Shown here: piece after piece, positions 8,208-16,068 of the stretch
Numbering within the stretch: position 1 is the first letter of the stretch
Layout of the letters: each line of letters begins with the position of its first letter
Source: a virus
DNA length: 21,019 bases
Reading direction: 5' to 3' (one strand)
IMG/VR virus record: IMGVR_UViG_3300021368_000141
Coordinates: 1-21,019 of that record
Notes under the pieces: model-generated
Databases searched by the model: none
Seen by the model: only the letters and a program-made list of their open reading frames with translations
What the model was told of the DNA's origin: nothing
Made by a program: the position numbers and the translations under genes

Positions 8208-9914
8208 ATGGCTTCTAGTTTAGCAGAATTTAGACAAAAAAATCCAGCCTACGATAACGTGCCAGACGGCAAATTACTTTTCGGTCTTTATAACCACCCT
8301 GATTTCGAAAATGTTCCGTTAATGAAGTTTGCTAATGCTATGGATTTATCAAGCAGCCAAAAAATGGAATTTCTACAATATGCGGGCAAACAAGGTAAAA
8401 GCATAAGTTTTAATACTAAAACAGGACCTTCTTACGGTGGACCTGTTGTTGGTGGTGCAAGAGCAGGTTTACAAGGCATAACCTTTGGTGGCAGCGACGA
8501 GGTAGTAGGTGCAGGTGTTGCGGCCGCAAAAAAACTAGGTGGCGACTATAGACCATTCTCAGAAATTTATCGACAAGAACAATCACGAGAAAAACAAAGA
8601 ATAGAGGATTTTAGAGAGGATTACCCAAAAACTTCTCTAACTGCTGAAATAACTGGCGGTCTGGCATTACCGCTTGGTTCAGCAAAAACTGTTGGCGGTA
8701 TGTTAACAACATCTGGGCTAATGGGTGGCGCGGCCGCTTTTCTTAATAGCGATGGTTCTTTTAATGAAAGAGTATTACAAGCACCATTTGGTGTTTTAAT
8801 GGGTATGGCGTTGGGCGGTGCTTTTTCTGTTGCAGGAAAAACAGTTAACGAGCAAGTAAAATCTTTTCTAACTAAAAGAGCAGCAAAGGCAGCATCGCAG
8901 GGTGCGCAAGCATTAGAGAAATTAAAATTAGAAGCTTCAGAAGCATACGACAAAGCTTTTAAAGCGGGCGTGTCTATAAAGCCTGAAGCATTTAAATCTA
9001 TGTTAGATGACGTTATTGCTAAAGTGTCTGGTGGTAGGCCAATTAGAGATAAACTAACACCAAAGGCCGCAGACACTATTACAGCGATGAAGGACGAATT
9101 AAAAAGAGTTGTAAAAGATAATACTGGGTTTTCTATAGATGATATTGATTATTTAAATAAATTAACTCGCGCAGGTAAATCAGAAATTGGTAATCAAGAA
9201 GAACAAAGACTAGCAATGATGATAAGCGAAAATTTAGACGATTTTGTTAATAAATTATCGAACGGCGATATATATGGCGGCAACGTTCAAACAGCTGTTA
9301 AGGAACTTTCTAAAGCACGTTCAACGTGGAACAGAATGAAAAAAACAGAAGTTGTCGAAGAATTATTAGAAAATGCTAAAACATACGCAGGTGGTTTAGA
9401 AAGTGGTTTAAGAAACCAAATAAGTAGCATTTTGCGAAATAGAAAAAAAAGACGACAGTTTAATAAAGATGAATTAAAATTATTAACGCAAATTCGTGAA
9501 GGTAGCCCTATTGGAAATTTAATTGCTAATATGTCTATGGGCGGTTTTTCTCTAACAGGCGGCAGAAGTAATATAAACCAAATGGGTGCTTTAGGACTAA
9601 TCGCAACAAGTCTCGGCGCGGCATATGCTGACAATCCTCTTGTGGGCGCGGCAATAGGTGCAGCATTAGAAGTAGGCGGGGCAACAGCAGTTAGATATGT
9701 TAGAGAAATGAGTATGAAAAATAAAGTAGAATTGTTCCGAAATATCGTTGCCAATGGTTTAGCAAAGGAAGTTTACGCGAAAAGCCCAAGGGCATTTAAA
9801 ATGCTTGAAGCGGCAGCGGGAGGTTCGCAAGCAGCAACAAGAGGCGCAATAGCGACAGGTGATGACCCCGTTGCAACTGAAATACAAACTCAGACAGGTG
9901 TGTTATTAAGATGA
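8208..9914 (+). CDS. Internal virion / ejection protein with membrane-active glycine-alanine segments
   Basis: 568 aa. The start immediately follows the previous stop. Several Gly/Ala-rich hydrophobic stretches (~77-106, ~143-180, ~193-210 and ~459-493) alternate with long charged helical regions (for example ~105-135 and ~215-440). That layout fits a protein stored in the capsid and inserted into the cell envelope during DNA delivery. The order lysozyme-domain protein, this protein, portal supports an ejection role. The stop overlaps the portal start (ATGA). No catalytic motif is seen. Function is inferred from composition and context. Confidence 0.65.
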   Translation: MASSLAEFRQKNPAYDNVPDGKLLFGLYNHPDFENVPLMKFANAMDLSSSQKMEFLQYAGKQGKSISFNTKTGPSYGGPVVGGARAGLQGITFGGSDEVVGAGVAAAKKLGGDYRPFSEIYRQEQSREKQRIEDFREDYPKTSLTAEITGGLALPLGSAKTVGGMLTTSGLMGGAAAFLNSDGSFNERVLQAPFGVLMGMALGGAFSVAGKTVNEQVKSFLTKRAAKAASQGAQALEKLKLEASEAYDKAFKAGVSIKPEAFKSMLDDVIAKVSGGRPIRDKLTPKAADTITAMKDELKRVVKDNTGFSIDDIDYLNKLTRAGKSEIGNQEEQRLAMMISENLDDFVNKLSNGDIYGGNVQTAVKELSKARSTWNRMKKTEVVEELLENAKTYAGGLESGLRNQISSILRNRKKRRQFNKDELKLLTQIREGSPIGNLIANMSMGGFSLTGGRSNINQMGALGLIATSLGAAYADNPLVGAAIGAALEVGGATAVRYVREMSMKNKVELFRNIVANGLAKEVYAKSPRAFKMLEAAAGGSQAATRGAIATGDDPVATEIQTQTGVLLR

Positions 9915-12049
9915 AACTTGAACCAATGGACGATATGACAGTTGAAGGAATTATCCAAAAAGCTGTGCAAGATGCGGTTGATTTTATAGAGGCAGAAATC
10001 GAAGAACCGAGAATTAGAAGCCAACGGTATTACGATGGCGAGGTTGATATTGGCTTCGAAGACGGTAGGTCAAGAGTAGTTGCAACTAAATGTCGTGAAG
10101 TTGTAAAAAGTTTAAAACCATCCATACAACGTATTTTTCTAAGCACAGATAAGGTTGTAGAGTTTGTTCCTCGTAGGCCAGAAGATGTGAAAATGTGTGA
10201 ACAAATGACCGAGTATGCAAATTATAAATTTATGCAAAATGACGGTTATAGATTACTTAACGATGTTTTTCAGGATGCGATGGTCAAAAAAACAGGCATT
10301 GCGAAAGTTATGTTTGAGGACAAAGTAAAAAGCGAAATTTATAACGTAACTAATTTAAGTGATGACGAATATAACTTTTTAGTCGAGCCTGATGACATAG
10401 AAGTATTAGAGCACACTGAAACGCAAACAATGGATTTCGATGCAGAAGGCGCAGAAGTGTCAGGTGTATCGCACGACGCAACAATAAAGAAAAATATACC
10501 CGACGGTGATATATCTATAATGTCGATACCGCCCGAGGAATTTTTTGTAGATAGAAACGCCAGAAGTGTAGATGATTTTTTTGTTATTGGCCATAGAACA
10601 GATACAACTGTTGGTGATTTGTTGGCGATGGGTTATGACCCTGACGAGTTACACGGTATCGAAGGAAACATGGCAACGTTTCAAGCAGAAGCAGAATTTG
10701 AACGAAGAAACTATGCAACTGACGACGACGATGACGAAAGTGCCGACCCAACAAGTAAAAAAATAGTAATTACAGAAGCATATATGAAAATTGATAAGGA
10801 GGGCACGGGTCAGCCAATGCTTTATCAATTTATACTAGGCGGAACCAATTACAAGATGCTGTCTTGCGAATTAGCCGACAGAGTCCCTTTTGCAATATTC
10901 GAAGTTGACCCAGAACCCCACGCTTTTTTTGGGAGTAGCCTAGTAGACCTAGTTATTGATGACCAAGACGCTGCAACAGCTATGCTAAGAGGCGTTTTAG
11001 ATAATGTCGCTTTAACAAATAATCCTGGTCTCGAAATAATAGACGGTCAAGTTTCTGTTGACGATTTATTAAATAACGAAATAGGCAGAATTGTCAGAGT
11101 TAAACAGGCAGGTGCTATTCGTGAGCAAGTTGTGCCATTTACAGCGGGTTCTACTCTACCTGCGCTGCAGTATTTTGATAATTTAATTGATAATAAAACT
11201 GGGATAAGTAAAGCGTCACAGGGTTTAGATGCAGATGTTTTACAGAGCGCAAGTGCAACCGCAGTAGCGGCTACGATGAAAAGTGCGGCAGGGCAAGCCG
11301 AGGTTATAGCTAGAAATTTAGCCGAAGGCGGTATGAAACAATTATTTACTTTAATTGCTGCAACTATAATTGAGCATACAAATAAAAAAGAAATAATAAG
11401 ATTAAACAATAATTTTGTAGACGTTGACCCAAGGTCTTGGGACGCAGGTGCAGATATGATTGTTAACGTCGGTATAGGCACGGGGCAAGAAAAAGAAAAA
11501 CAAGCGATGCTTGGGCAAATGCTCGCTGTGCAAATGGATGTTTGGCAAAAGTACGGACCAACAAATGGTTTAGTTTCGATGACTAATGTTCGCAATACCC
11601 TTGCTGATTTATTAGCGTTAAGTGGTATTAAAAACGCTGAAAAGTATTTTCAGCCAGTTACAAAAGAAAGCGAAGCGCAACTTATACAGCAAAAACAACA
11701 ACAAGCCGCGATGCGGGCGCAACAACAAGGAGCAATGCAAGTTGACCCGAATAGGGCGTTTATGGCTACAGAACAGATGAAAGCCCAAACAAAAGCGCAA
11801 GTTGATATGGCTAAATTACAGTTAGATGCTCAAAAGGCTTCAAACGACAATAAATTTAAAATGCATGAACTTGCGATGAGAGATGATTTACAACGTGACG
11901 AAATGGTGCAACATTTAGCAGTTAAAGTAGCCGAAATATTAGGAAAATACGGCGCAGCAGTTGATACGGCGGCTGTAAAGGCGGAACAAGACAAAGAACG
12001 ACCACATAACAAAGAAATGATGAATGGATTACAAGAAGCGAGCTATTAG
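9911..12049 (+). CDS. Portal protein (P22-like)
   Basis: 712 aa, close to the ~725 aa of P22 gp1. The portal forms the dodecameric ring at the capsid vertex through which DNA is packaged and ejected. Residues ~38-90 (RYYDGEVD ... EDGRSRVVATKCREVV ... LSTDKVVEFVPRRPED) are the conserved N-terminal signature of podoviral portals of this type. Around ~335 PHAFFGSSLVDLVIDDQDAA marks the stem/wing region, and GISKASQGLD and SATAVAATM follow. The C-terminus is rich in Gln and Ala with coiled-coil character (~585-650), like the barrel of P22-type portals. The ATG overlaps the previous stop, and the 3' end overlaps the next gene by 26 bp. Portal, small gene, scaffold and coat are contiguous. Confidence 0.9.
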   Translation: MKLEPMDDMTVEGIIQKAVQDAVDFIEAEIEEPRIRSQRYYDGEVDIGFEDGRSRVVATKCREVVKSLKPSIQRIFLSTDKVVEFVPRRPEDVKMCEQMTEYANYKFMQNDGYRLLNDVFQDAMVKKTGIAKVMFEDKVKSEIYNVTNLSDDEYNFLVEPDDIEVLEHTETQTMDFDAEGAEVSGVSHDATIKKNIPDGDISIMSIPPEEFFVDRNARSVDDFFVIGHRTDTTVGDLLAMGYDPDELHGIEGNMATFQAEAEFERRNYATDDDDDESADPTSKKIVITEAYMKIDKEGTGQPMLYQFILGGTNYKMLSCELADRVPFAIFEVDPEPHAFFGSSLVDLVIDDQDAATAMLRGVLDNVALTNNPGLEIIDGQVSVDDLLNNEIGRIVRVKQAGAIREQVVPFTAGSTLPALQYFDNLIDNKTGISKASQGLDADVLQSASATAVAATMKSAAGQAEVIARNLAEGGMKQLFTLIAATIIEHTNKKEIIRLNNNFVDVDPRSWDAGADMIVNVGIGTGQEKEKQAMLGQMLAVQMDVWQKYGPTNGLVSMTNVRNTLADLLALSGIKNAEKYFQPVTKESEAQLIQQKQQQAAMRAQQQGAMQVDPNRAFMATEQMKAQTKAQVDMAKLQLDAQKASNDNKFKMHELAMRDDLQRDEMVQHLAVKVAEILGKYGAAVDTAAVKAEQDKERPHNKEMMNGLQEASY

Positions 12050-12272
12050 AGCCAGAAATTTATTAAAAAACGATGAATTTCAAGGCATCATGCGAGATTT
12101 GCGAGATAATCAATTACGAATTATCGCAAATACAACCGCGCAAGAAGTGGAAAAACGTGAGGACGCACACGCCATTTTTCGAGCGCTTAATGAAATTGAG
12201 TTTATTCTACAAGCCGATGTTGGCGCGGAAAAACTCATAGACAAAAAGGAACGGCAACGCCATGGCGACTGA
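12024..12272 (+). CDS. Small conserved-type protein between portal and scaffold
   Basis: 82 aa, overlapping the portal 3' end by 26 bp and the scaffold start by 11 bp. It is basic and fully helical in appearance: KKRAIRARNLLKNDEFQGIMRDLRDN, then EKREDAHAIFRALNEIEFIL. Small genes with an R-E-D-A-x-x-I-F-x-A-L-x-E-I-E-type motif are common at this place in podovirus head operons, but I know of no proven function. A head-assembly cofactor or packaging accessory is possible. Confidence 0.7.
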   Translation: MDYKKRAIRARNLLKNDEFQGIMRDLRDNQLRIIANTTAQEVEKREDAHAIFRALNEIEFILQADVGAEKLIDKKERQRHGD

Positions 12273-13272
12273 ACCGACAATAAACAGCTTAGATGATATT
12301 GTTACACAACAAATCATGGAGCAACCAACACCGCAAGAAACTAATCAAAGCGAAGTTGAAGAAACAACTATCGAGGAACCTCAAGACGTTGAGACTGAAG
12401 TAGAAGTTGAAGCAACCGAAAGCGATGATGTCGCCGACCTCGATGGCGATGAAGCGGAAATAGAAATCGAGGATGAGGATGAAAGCGAAGACGATGCGGC
12501 CGTTCCCCTAGAACTTTCTGATGATTACGAATTAGAATATAAGTCTAATGGCGAAATTAAGAAGGCAACCTTAGGAGAGCTAAAGCGAAGCGCAGCGGGA
12601 CAAGATTACATCCAAAAAGGCATGGAGGATAATGCGAATGTTCGAAAGGAACTAGAAAAGCAATCTATGTCTATGCAGGAGGACAGACAACGTCTGAATG
12701 AATTGTTAACGATGTTAGACAACCCAGAGACCGTTCCTGTTAAACCAGTTATGCCATCTAAGGAGCTACAAGCTAGTGACCCTTTAGGTTATCTGGAAAG
12801 CATGGAGCAGTATCGTCAAGATTTAAGTGCTTTTGAAAGTTTTAAAACAGAAGCATTAAAAGAGGTCGAAAAGTCTAAGCAACAACAATTCGCCGCACAG
12901 CAGAAATATGCACAAGAACAAGCTGAAATACTGAAAAAGGAAATACCAGAGTTGCAAGACCCTGAAAAAAGTAAACAATTAATGGTCGATATTAAAACTG
13001 TTGCCACTGATTTTTACCATGTTCCCGAGCAAGTATTAAGTAACCTTGTGCATGGTTGGGAATTTAAAATTCTCAAAGATGCTGTTGCGTATCGAAAGTT
13101 GCAGGATGCCAAAGGTAAAGTTACCGAAAAAACTAAACTGGCTAGACCAAAAATTAAATCTGGTGCGAAAAAATCTGTGTCGGCTTCTAAGATAACAAAA
13201 CAAAAGACGGCTAAGTCTAAAATGCAAACTACTGGCGCATTAGATGATGTTGCTAGTTATCTCTTGTCTTAA
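12262..13272 (+). CDS. Capsid scaffolding protein
   Basis: 336 aa, with an AAGGA ribosome binding site at 12246-12250. It has the classic scaffold make-up: a strongly acidic disordered N-terminus (~30-80, mostly Glu/Asp); a conserved-looking YKSNGEIKKATLGELKRSAAG segment (~93-113) common in marine phage scaffolds; a long Gln/Lys/Glu coiled coil (~115-245); and a Lys-rich basic C-terminus (~275-325) suited to binding coat protein. It directly precedes the major capsid gene. No protease is encoded nearby, so P22-like exit and recycling of the scaffold is more likely than proteolysis; that is inference. Confidence 0.85.
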   Translation: MATEPTINSLDDIVTQQIMEQPTPQETNQSEVEETTIEEPQDVETEVEVEATESDDVADLDGDEAEIEIEDEDESEDDAAVPLELSDDYELEYKSNGEIKKATLGELKRSAAGQDYIQKGMEDNANVRKELEKQSMSMQEDRQRLNELLTMLDNPETVPVKPVMPSKELQASDPLGYLESMEQYRQDLSAFESFKTEALKEVEKSKQQQFAAQQKYAQEQAEILKKEIPELQDPEKSKQLMVDIKTVATDFYHVPEQVLSNLVHGWEFKILKDAVAYRKLQDAKGKVTEKTKLARPKIKSGAKKSVSASKITKQKTAKSKMQTTGALDDVASYLLS

Positions 13273-13287
13273 TGAAAGGAAACGACA

Positions 13288-14247
13288 ATGGCTGTAACAG
13301 CTAATACAAACGAAACATACGATGTTTCAACAATCCGAGAGGATTTATCGGAGGCATTGGCTTCCATAACGCCAACCGAGACAATTTTTATGTCTTCTAT
13401 TGGTACACGCAACGTTGACAACACCTATTTCGAGTGGAGTGAGGTTGACCTCGCGGCCGCGGGTGCAAACCGTCAAATCGAGGGCGATGTAGGACTCTCA
13501 AATACAGCACCAACAAACGCTGTAAGAAAAGGGAACTACACCCAAATTTCAGCTAAAGTTGTAGAAGTATCATCCACAAACCAAGCTGTTAATGGTGTTG
13601 CAAATGCGCAAACAGTAGCGAAGCAAGTTGCTTATAAACTTTCTGAGTTGAAGCGCGATATGGAAAAAATGCTCCTAGACAACGTAGCTGCAAGTGCTGG
13701 TGCCTCTGGAACCGCTAGACAAACAGCGGGTCTACCTGCGTTTTTAACAACAAACGTTGAGCGTGGTACTGGCGGTGCTAACGGGACAACCTCTGGCACA
13801 GGTTCAGCGGGTTATGTTAACGCGGCGGCAACAGACGGAACAGCTAGGGCAATTACTGAAGCACTTCTTAAAAGTGTTATTGCTTCTTGTTGGGATGAAG
13901 GCGCAGAGCCAAGCATAGTTCTTTGCGGAAGTTCACAGAAACAAACTATTTCTGGGTTCACAGGCAACGCAACTAAGTTTCAAGAAGTCGATGGTAAAAA
14001 ATTAACCGCAGCGGTTGATATTTATATTTCCGACTTTGGAGACGTGCAAATTGTCCCTGCTCGTCACGTCCGTACAACAGACGTTTTCGTGCTTGACCCA
14101 TCATATGCTGAAGTTGCTTATCTACAAACAGCGAAGCAAGAACCTCTTGCAAAAACTGGTTTGTCAGAACGCCGCTTAATTAGCTGTGAATACGGCTTGC
14201 AAGTTACTTCTGAAAAAGCACACGGTATCGTTGCAGACGTATCATAA
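13288..14247 (+). CDS. Major capsid protein, SU10/DUF5309-like
   Basis: 319 aa, with a good AAAGGA ribosome binding site 15 bases after the scaffold gene. The sequence TYDVSTIREDLSEALASITPTETIFMSSIG, then TYFEWSEVDLAAAG and RKGNYTQISAKVVEVSSTNQAV, is the pattern of the SU10/DUF5309 major head protein family (HK97 fold). The C-terminal half has VQIVPARH, VFVLDPSYAEVAYLQ and LISCEYGLQVTSEKAHGIV, matching the beta-rich P/A-domain ending of the family. About 160 residues in, a Gly/Thr/Ala-rich stretch is the likely variable loop. Codon choice in its 5' part is somewhat less AT-biased than in neighbouring genes, as expected of the most expressed virion gene. Confidence 0.88.
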   Translation: MAVTANTNETYDVSTIREDLSEALASITPTETIFMSSIGTRNVDNTYFEWSEVDLAAAGANRQIEGDVGLSNTAPTNAVRKGNYTQISAKVVEVSSTNQAVNGVANAQTVAKQVAYKLSELKRDMEKMLLDNVAASAGASGTARQTAGLPAFLTTNVERGTGGANGTTSGTGSAGYVNAAATDGTARAITEALLKSVIASCWDEGAEPSIVLCGSSQKQTISGFTGNATKFQEVDGKKLTAAVDIYISDFGDVQIVPARHVRTTDVFVLDPSYAEVAYLQTAKQEPLAKTGLSERRLISCEYGLQVTSEKAHGIVADVS

Positions 14248-14250
14248 TAA

Positions 14251-14276
14251 TAGTGGGGGCTTAAATGCCCCCATTA
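14251..14276 (+). promoter_or_regulatory. GC hairpin after the capsid gene (attenuator or mRNA-stabilising)
   Basis: TGGGGGC (14254-14260), loop TTAAAT, GCCCCCA (14267-14273), extendable by T-A, A-T and one G-T pair. There is no T-tract after it, so it is a weak terminator at best. It could protect the 3' end of capsid mRNA or lower expression of downstream genes. Confidence 0.6.
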
Positions 14277-14291
14277 ACTACGGAGATTAAA

Positions 14292-14543
14292 ATGAAAATA
14301 GTTATTTCGACAGATAGACAACCTTTCGTGAACGGTAGAAAAGCCGAAAAAGGTGAAATTTTTGATGTTACTGCGGCAGAAGCAAAGATTTTAAAGGCAA
14401 ACGGTTTCGCAATAGACGGTGAGAGCAAACCTAAGAGGGCTAGGAACGCCAAAGGACATTTAAAGGCAGATGACCCCAAAACGCCAGAAAACGAAGCGTG
14501 GGAGGGCGGCGTAGCGCCTAAAAAAAAGAAAGCGAAAAAATGA
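14292..14543 (+). CDS. Small head-region protein with Lys-rich tail
   Basis: 83 aa from the ATG at 14292. I prefer this start because GGAG (14282-14285) sits six bases upstream; the in-frame ATG at 14265 lies inside the GC hairpin and would add nine residues (MPPLTTEIK). The N-terminal half (VISTDRQPFVNGRKAEKGEIFDVTAAEAKILKANGFA) is a compact beta-beta-alpha-type unit found in small phage head-region proteins, where E/D-V-xx-x-EAK-x-L-xx-x-G-x-A is typical. The C-terminus ends in a run of lysines. It follows the capsid gene and overlaps the next start (ATGA). Role unknown; a capsid decoration, cement or head-completion part is possible. Confidence 0.7.
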   Translation: MKIVISTDRQPFVNGRKAEKGEIFDVTAAEAKILKANGFAIDGESKPKRARNAKGHLKADDPKTPENEAWEGGVAPKKKKAKK

Positions 14544-14815
14544 GCGTACAAAGTAGATATTTTGACGAAGACGGAAAAATTATAATTAACCGTAGCCAAG
14601 ATATACAAGACATATTAGATTTTAATAAAGAGCGTAATATAGACGGCCATAACCCTAAGTCAGATATGCGACTAGCAGGGTCTGTACCTTTTGTTGTTAT
14701 CGAAATGTGGATGCGAGAAAGCGGCTGTAAGTTAGGTTCGCCAGAATTTAATGAATATTGTAAGAAACAACTTATGTCGGGCAATTATAGTAAATTAATT
14801 GCTAATGGGTATTAG
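14540..14815 (+). CDS. Conserved-type small virion-module protein, function unknown
   Basis: 91 aa, coupled by ATGA to the previous gene. Residues ~5-30 (RYFDEDGKIIINRSQDIQDILDFNKE) and ~42-65 (DMRLAGSVPFVVIEMWMRESG) form a pattern that recurs in marine podoviruses and myoviruses as a small soluble protein near head genes. The end (CKKQLMSGNYSKLIANGY) is typical too. No catalytic residues are evident. The ATG of the next gene follows its stop directly. A packaging, head-completion or connector role is a guess from position. Confidence 0.65.
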   Translation: MSVQSRYFDEDGKIIINRSQDIQDILDFNKERNIDGHNPKSDMRLAGSVPFVVIEMWMRESGCKLGSPEFNEYCKKQLMSGNYSKLIANGY

Positions 14816-15205
14816 ATGGAATTACCCAAGGTAAATATTGCAGTAATAGGGGTTGTTTGTTCTAGTTTAGGCGGAATGGTGTGGTACGCCTCGGAGCAAG
14901 CAAGTATTATAGCAAATTTACAAGAAACTGTGTCTGTTTTAACGGCCGAAAATTCGGCGACTGAACGTGTAAATCTACAACGAGACGTACAACAAAACAC
15001 AGAAAATATTCACGAATTAATAGATATACTTGCCGAATTTTATGAAGACATGGAGGATGCTGATACGGAAATATGGGGCGATATAGACCTTATTAATGAG
15101 GACTTGGGGGGCATGGCGGCTCATATGATGGAAATTATAAAACTGCAATCACGAATAGCGGTTATAGAAAAAACGATGCAATATACCAAAAATGATGGGA
15201 TGTAA
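14816..15205 (+). CDS. Membrane-anchored coiled-coil protein
   Basis: 129 aa. Residues ~6-25 (VNIAVIGVVCSSLGGMVWYA) are a single hydrophobic segment near the N-terminus, followed by a long acidic coiled coil (~30-125; NLQETVSVL, NTENIHELIDILAEF, LQSRIAVIEKTM). One N-terminal anchor plus a periplasmic-length helix is the layout of an i-spanin, and the gene lies in the lysis part of the operon. However, no lipoprotein partner (o-spanin with a lipobox) is seen in or near it, so the spanin idea is weak. Other options are a holin regulator or a virion membrane protein. Confidence 0.6.
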   Translation: MELPKVNIAVIGVVCSSLGGMVWYASEQASIIANLQETVSVLTAENSATERVNLQRDVQQNTENIHELIDILAEFYEDMEDADTEIWGDIDLINEDLGGMAAHMMEIIKLQSRIAVIEKTMQYTKNDGM

Positions 15206-15207
15206 TT

Positions 15208-15663
15208 ATGGACCCATTAACAATTTTGGCAGGGCTAAAAACAGGTTTAGCGGCAGGAAAAAGCATTGCGTCACTTTCCAAAGACATAGGTAAATTTTTT
15301 GATGCTACTGATGCGGCTAAGAAGACTTTACAACAAAAAGGTGTATCAGCAAAAAGCACTAACGCCACAGCTCTCGACCGATGGGCGAAATTACGACAGG
15401 CTGCTGATGCGGAGGAGGAATTAAAGGAGTGGATTACACAAACCTACGGACGAAGCAAATACCTAGAATTATTAAAAATAAGAAGGGAAGTTCTCGCGGA
15501 AAAACGTGAAGCAGAAGCACAAGCAAGGCGTGATGCAATAGAGCGACAAGAAATGATTATTACAATCGTTGGAATTTTTGTTCTTCTTACTTTTTCCGCT
15601 GTGGGTGCGTCTGCTTATCTTCACTACATGGGTTGGATTGACGTTAGAGATTGGTTTAGGTGA
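15208..15663 (+). CDS. Conserved marine-phage membrane protein, function unknown
   Basis: 151 aa. The N-terminus (DPLTILAGLKTGLAAGKSIASLSKDIGKFFD) and the central YGRSKYLELLKIRREV segment are recognisable from many marine cyanophage- and pelagiphage-type genomes, where the function is unknown. A charged coiled coil (~60-115) leads into one C-terminal transmembrane helix (~116-140). The N-terminal Gly/Ala/Ser-rich hydrophobic stretch may also contact membrane. It sits just upstream of the holin genes, so it may modulate lysis timing. Its TGA overlaps a GTG start for the next small gene (GTGA). Confidence 0.65.
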   Translation: MDPLTILAGLKTGLAAGKSIASLSKDIGKFFDATDAAKKTLQQKGVSAKSTNATALDRWAKLRQAADAEEELKEWITQTYGRSKYLELLKIRREVLAEKREAEAQARRDAIERQEMIITIVGIFVLLTFSAVGASAYLHYMGWIDVRDWFR

Positions 15664-15776
15664 CGCTTGTTGAAGTTAAGCACAATAGATTTGTGGTTTA
15701 TTCAAAAAATGGTAAAGTTATTATACAGACAAGTGACCTAAGGGTTGCAAGGAGGTTTTTAAATGCCAAAAGCTAA
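15660..15776 (+). CDS. 38-aa protein with GTG start, bridging two lysis-region genes
   Basis: This frame starts with GTG overlapping the TGA of the previous gene (GTGA) and ends inside the next gene, overlapping its start by 14 bp. The product is small and beta-hairpin-like: VEVKHNRFVVYSKNGKVIIQ, then TSDLRVARRFLNAKS. It fills an otherwise empty ~100-bp gap in a fully packed operon, and its strand-turn-strand pattern looks like real protein. An internal TTG at 15669 is an alternative start. Function unknown. Confidence 0.55.
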   Translation: MTLVEVKHNRFVVYSKNGKVIIQTSDLRVARRFLNAKS

Positions 15777-16068
15777 ATATGATTTAAATGACAATGGTAA
15801 GATAGACCCTGACGAGCGCGACATAATGCTTGAAGACCGTCGACGCATGATGGAAGACGCAGACGCCAAACGTGACGCACAACTAAGAATGACATGGTTT
15901 GCTTTAAGCGGAATGGTTTTATATCCCTTCGCTATAGTTTTGGCTTCGTGGATGGGTTTAGAGCAAGCATCTAATTTATTAGCCGATATAGCGGCTGTTT
16001 ATGTTGTTGCTGTTTCTGGAGTCACCGCCGCATATTTTGGTTTTACAAACATGGGAAGTAACAAATGA
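15763..16068 (+). CDS. Two-TM membrane protein with EF-hand-type loop
   Basis: 101 aa with a near-perfect AAGGAGGT-type ribosome binding site at ~15748-15755. Residues 7-18 (DLNDNGKIDPDE) are a canonical 12-residue EF-hand calcium loop: D7, N9, N11, D15, E18 with G12. Charged helical residues follow (~19-42), then two hydrophobic segments (~44-63 and ~72-95). This family-like layout occurs before the holin in many marine phages and is often called holin-like, but no function is proven to my knowledge. It overlaps the 3-TM holin gene (ATGA), which favours a role in lysis or in regulating the holin. Confidence 0.65.
   Translation: MPKAKYDLNDNGKIDPDERDIMLEDRRRMMEDADAKRDAQLRMTWFALSGMVLYPFAIVLASWMGLEQASNLLADIAAVYVVAVSGVTAAYFGFTNMGSNK

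Noticed and set aside
9287-9754. 155-aa open frame on the minus strand, also 8621-9076
   Set aside because: Antisense shadows of the 568-aa ejection protein; no ribosome binding site and no plausible protein features.
10572-10766. 64-aa open frame on the plus strand inside the portal gene
   Set aside because: Nested out of frame within a conserved-type gene, with no ribosome binding site; chance.
11047-11595. 182-aa open frame on the minus strand
   Set aside because: Antisense to the portal gene; the portal frame is a clear family member, and this frame has no start signal and low-complexity composition.
14265-14291. Longer start for the small gene after the capsid gene
   Set aside because: The upstream ATG lies in the loop and arm of a GC hairpin without a ribosome binding site; the ATG at 14292 has GGAG at the right distance.
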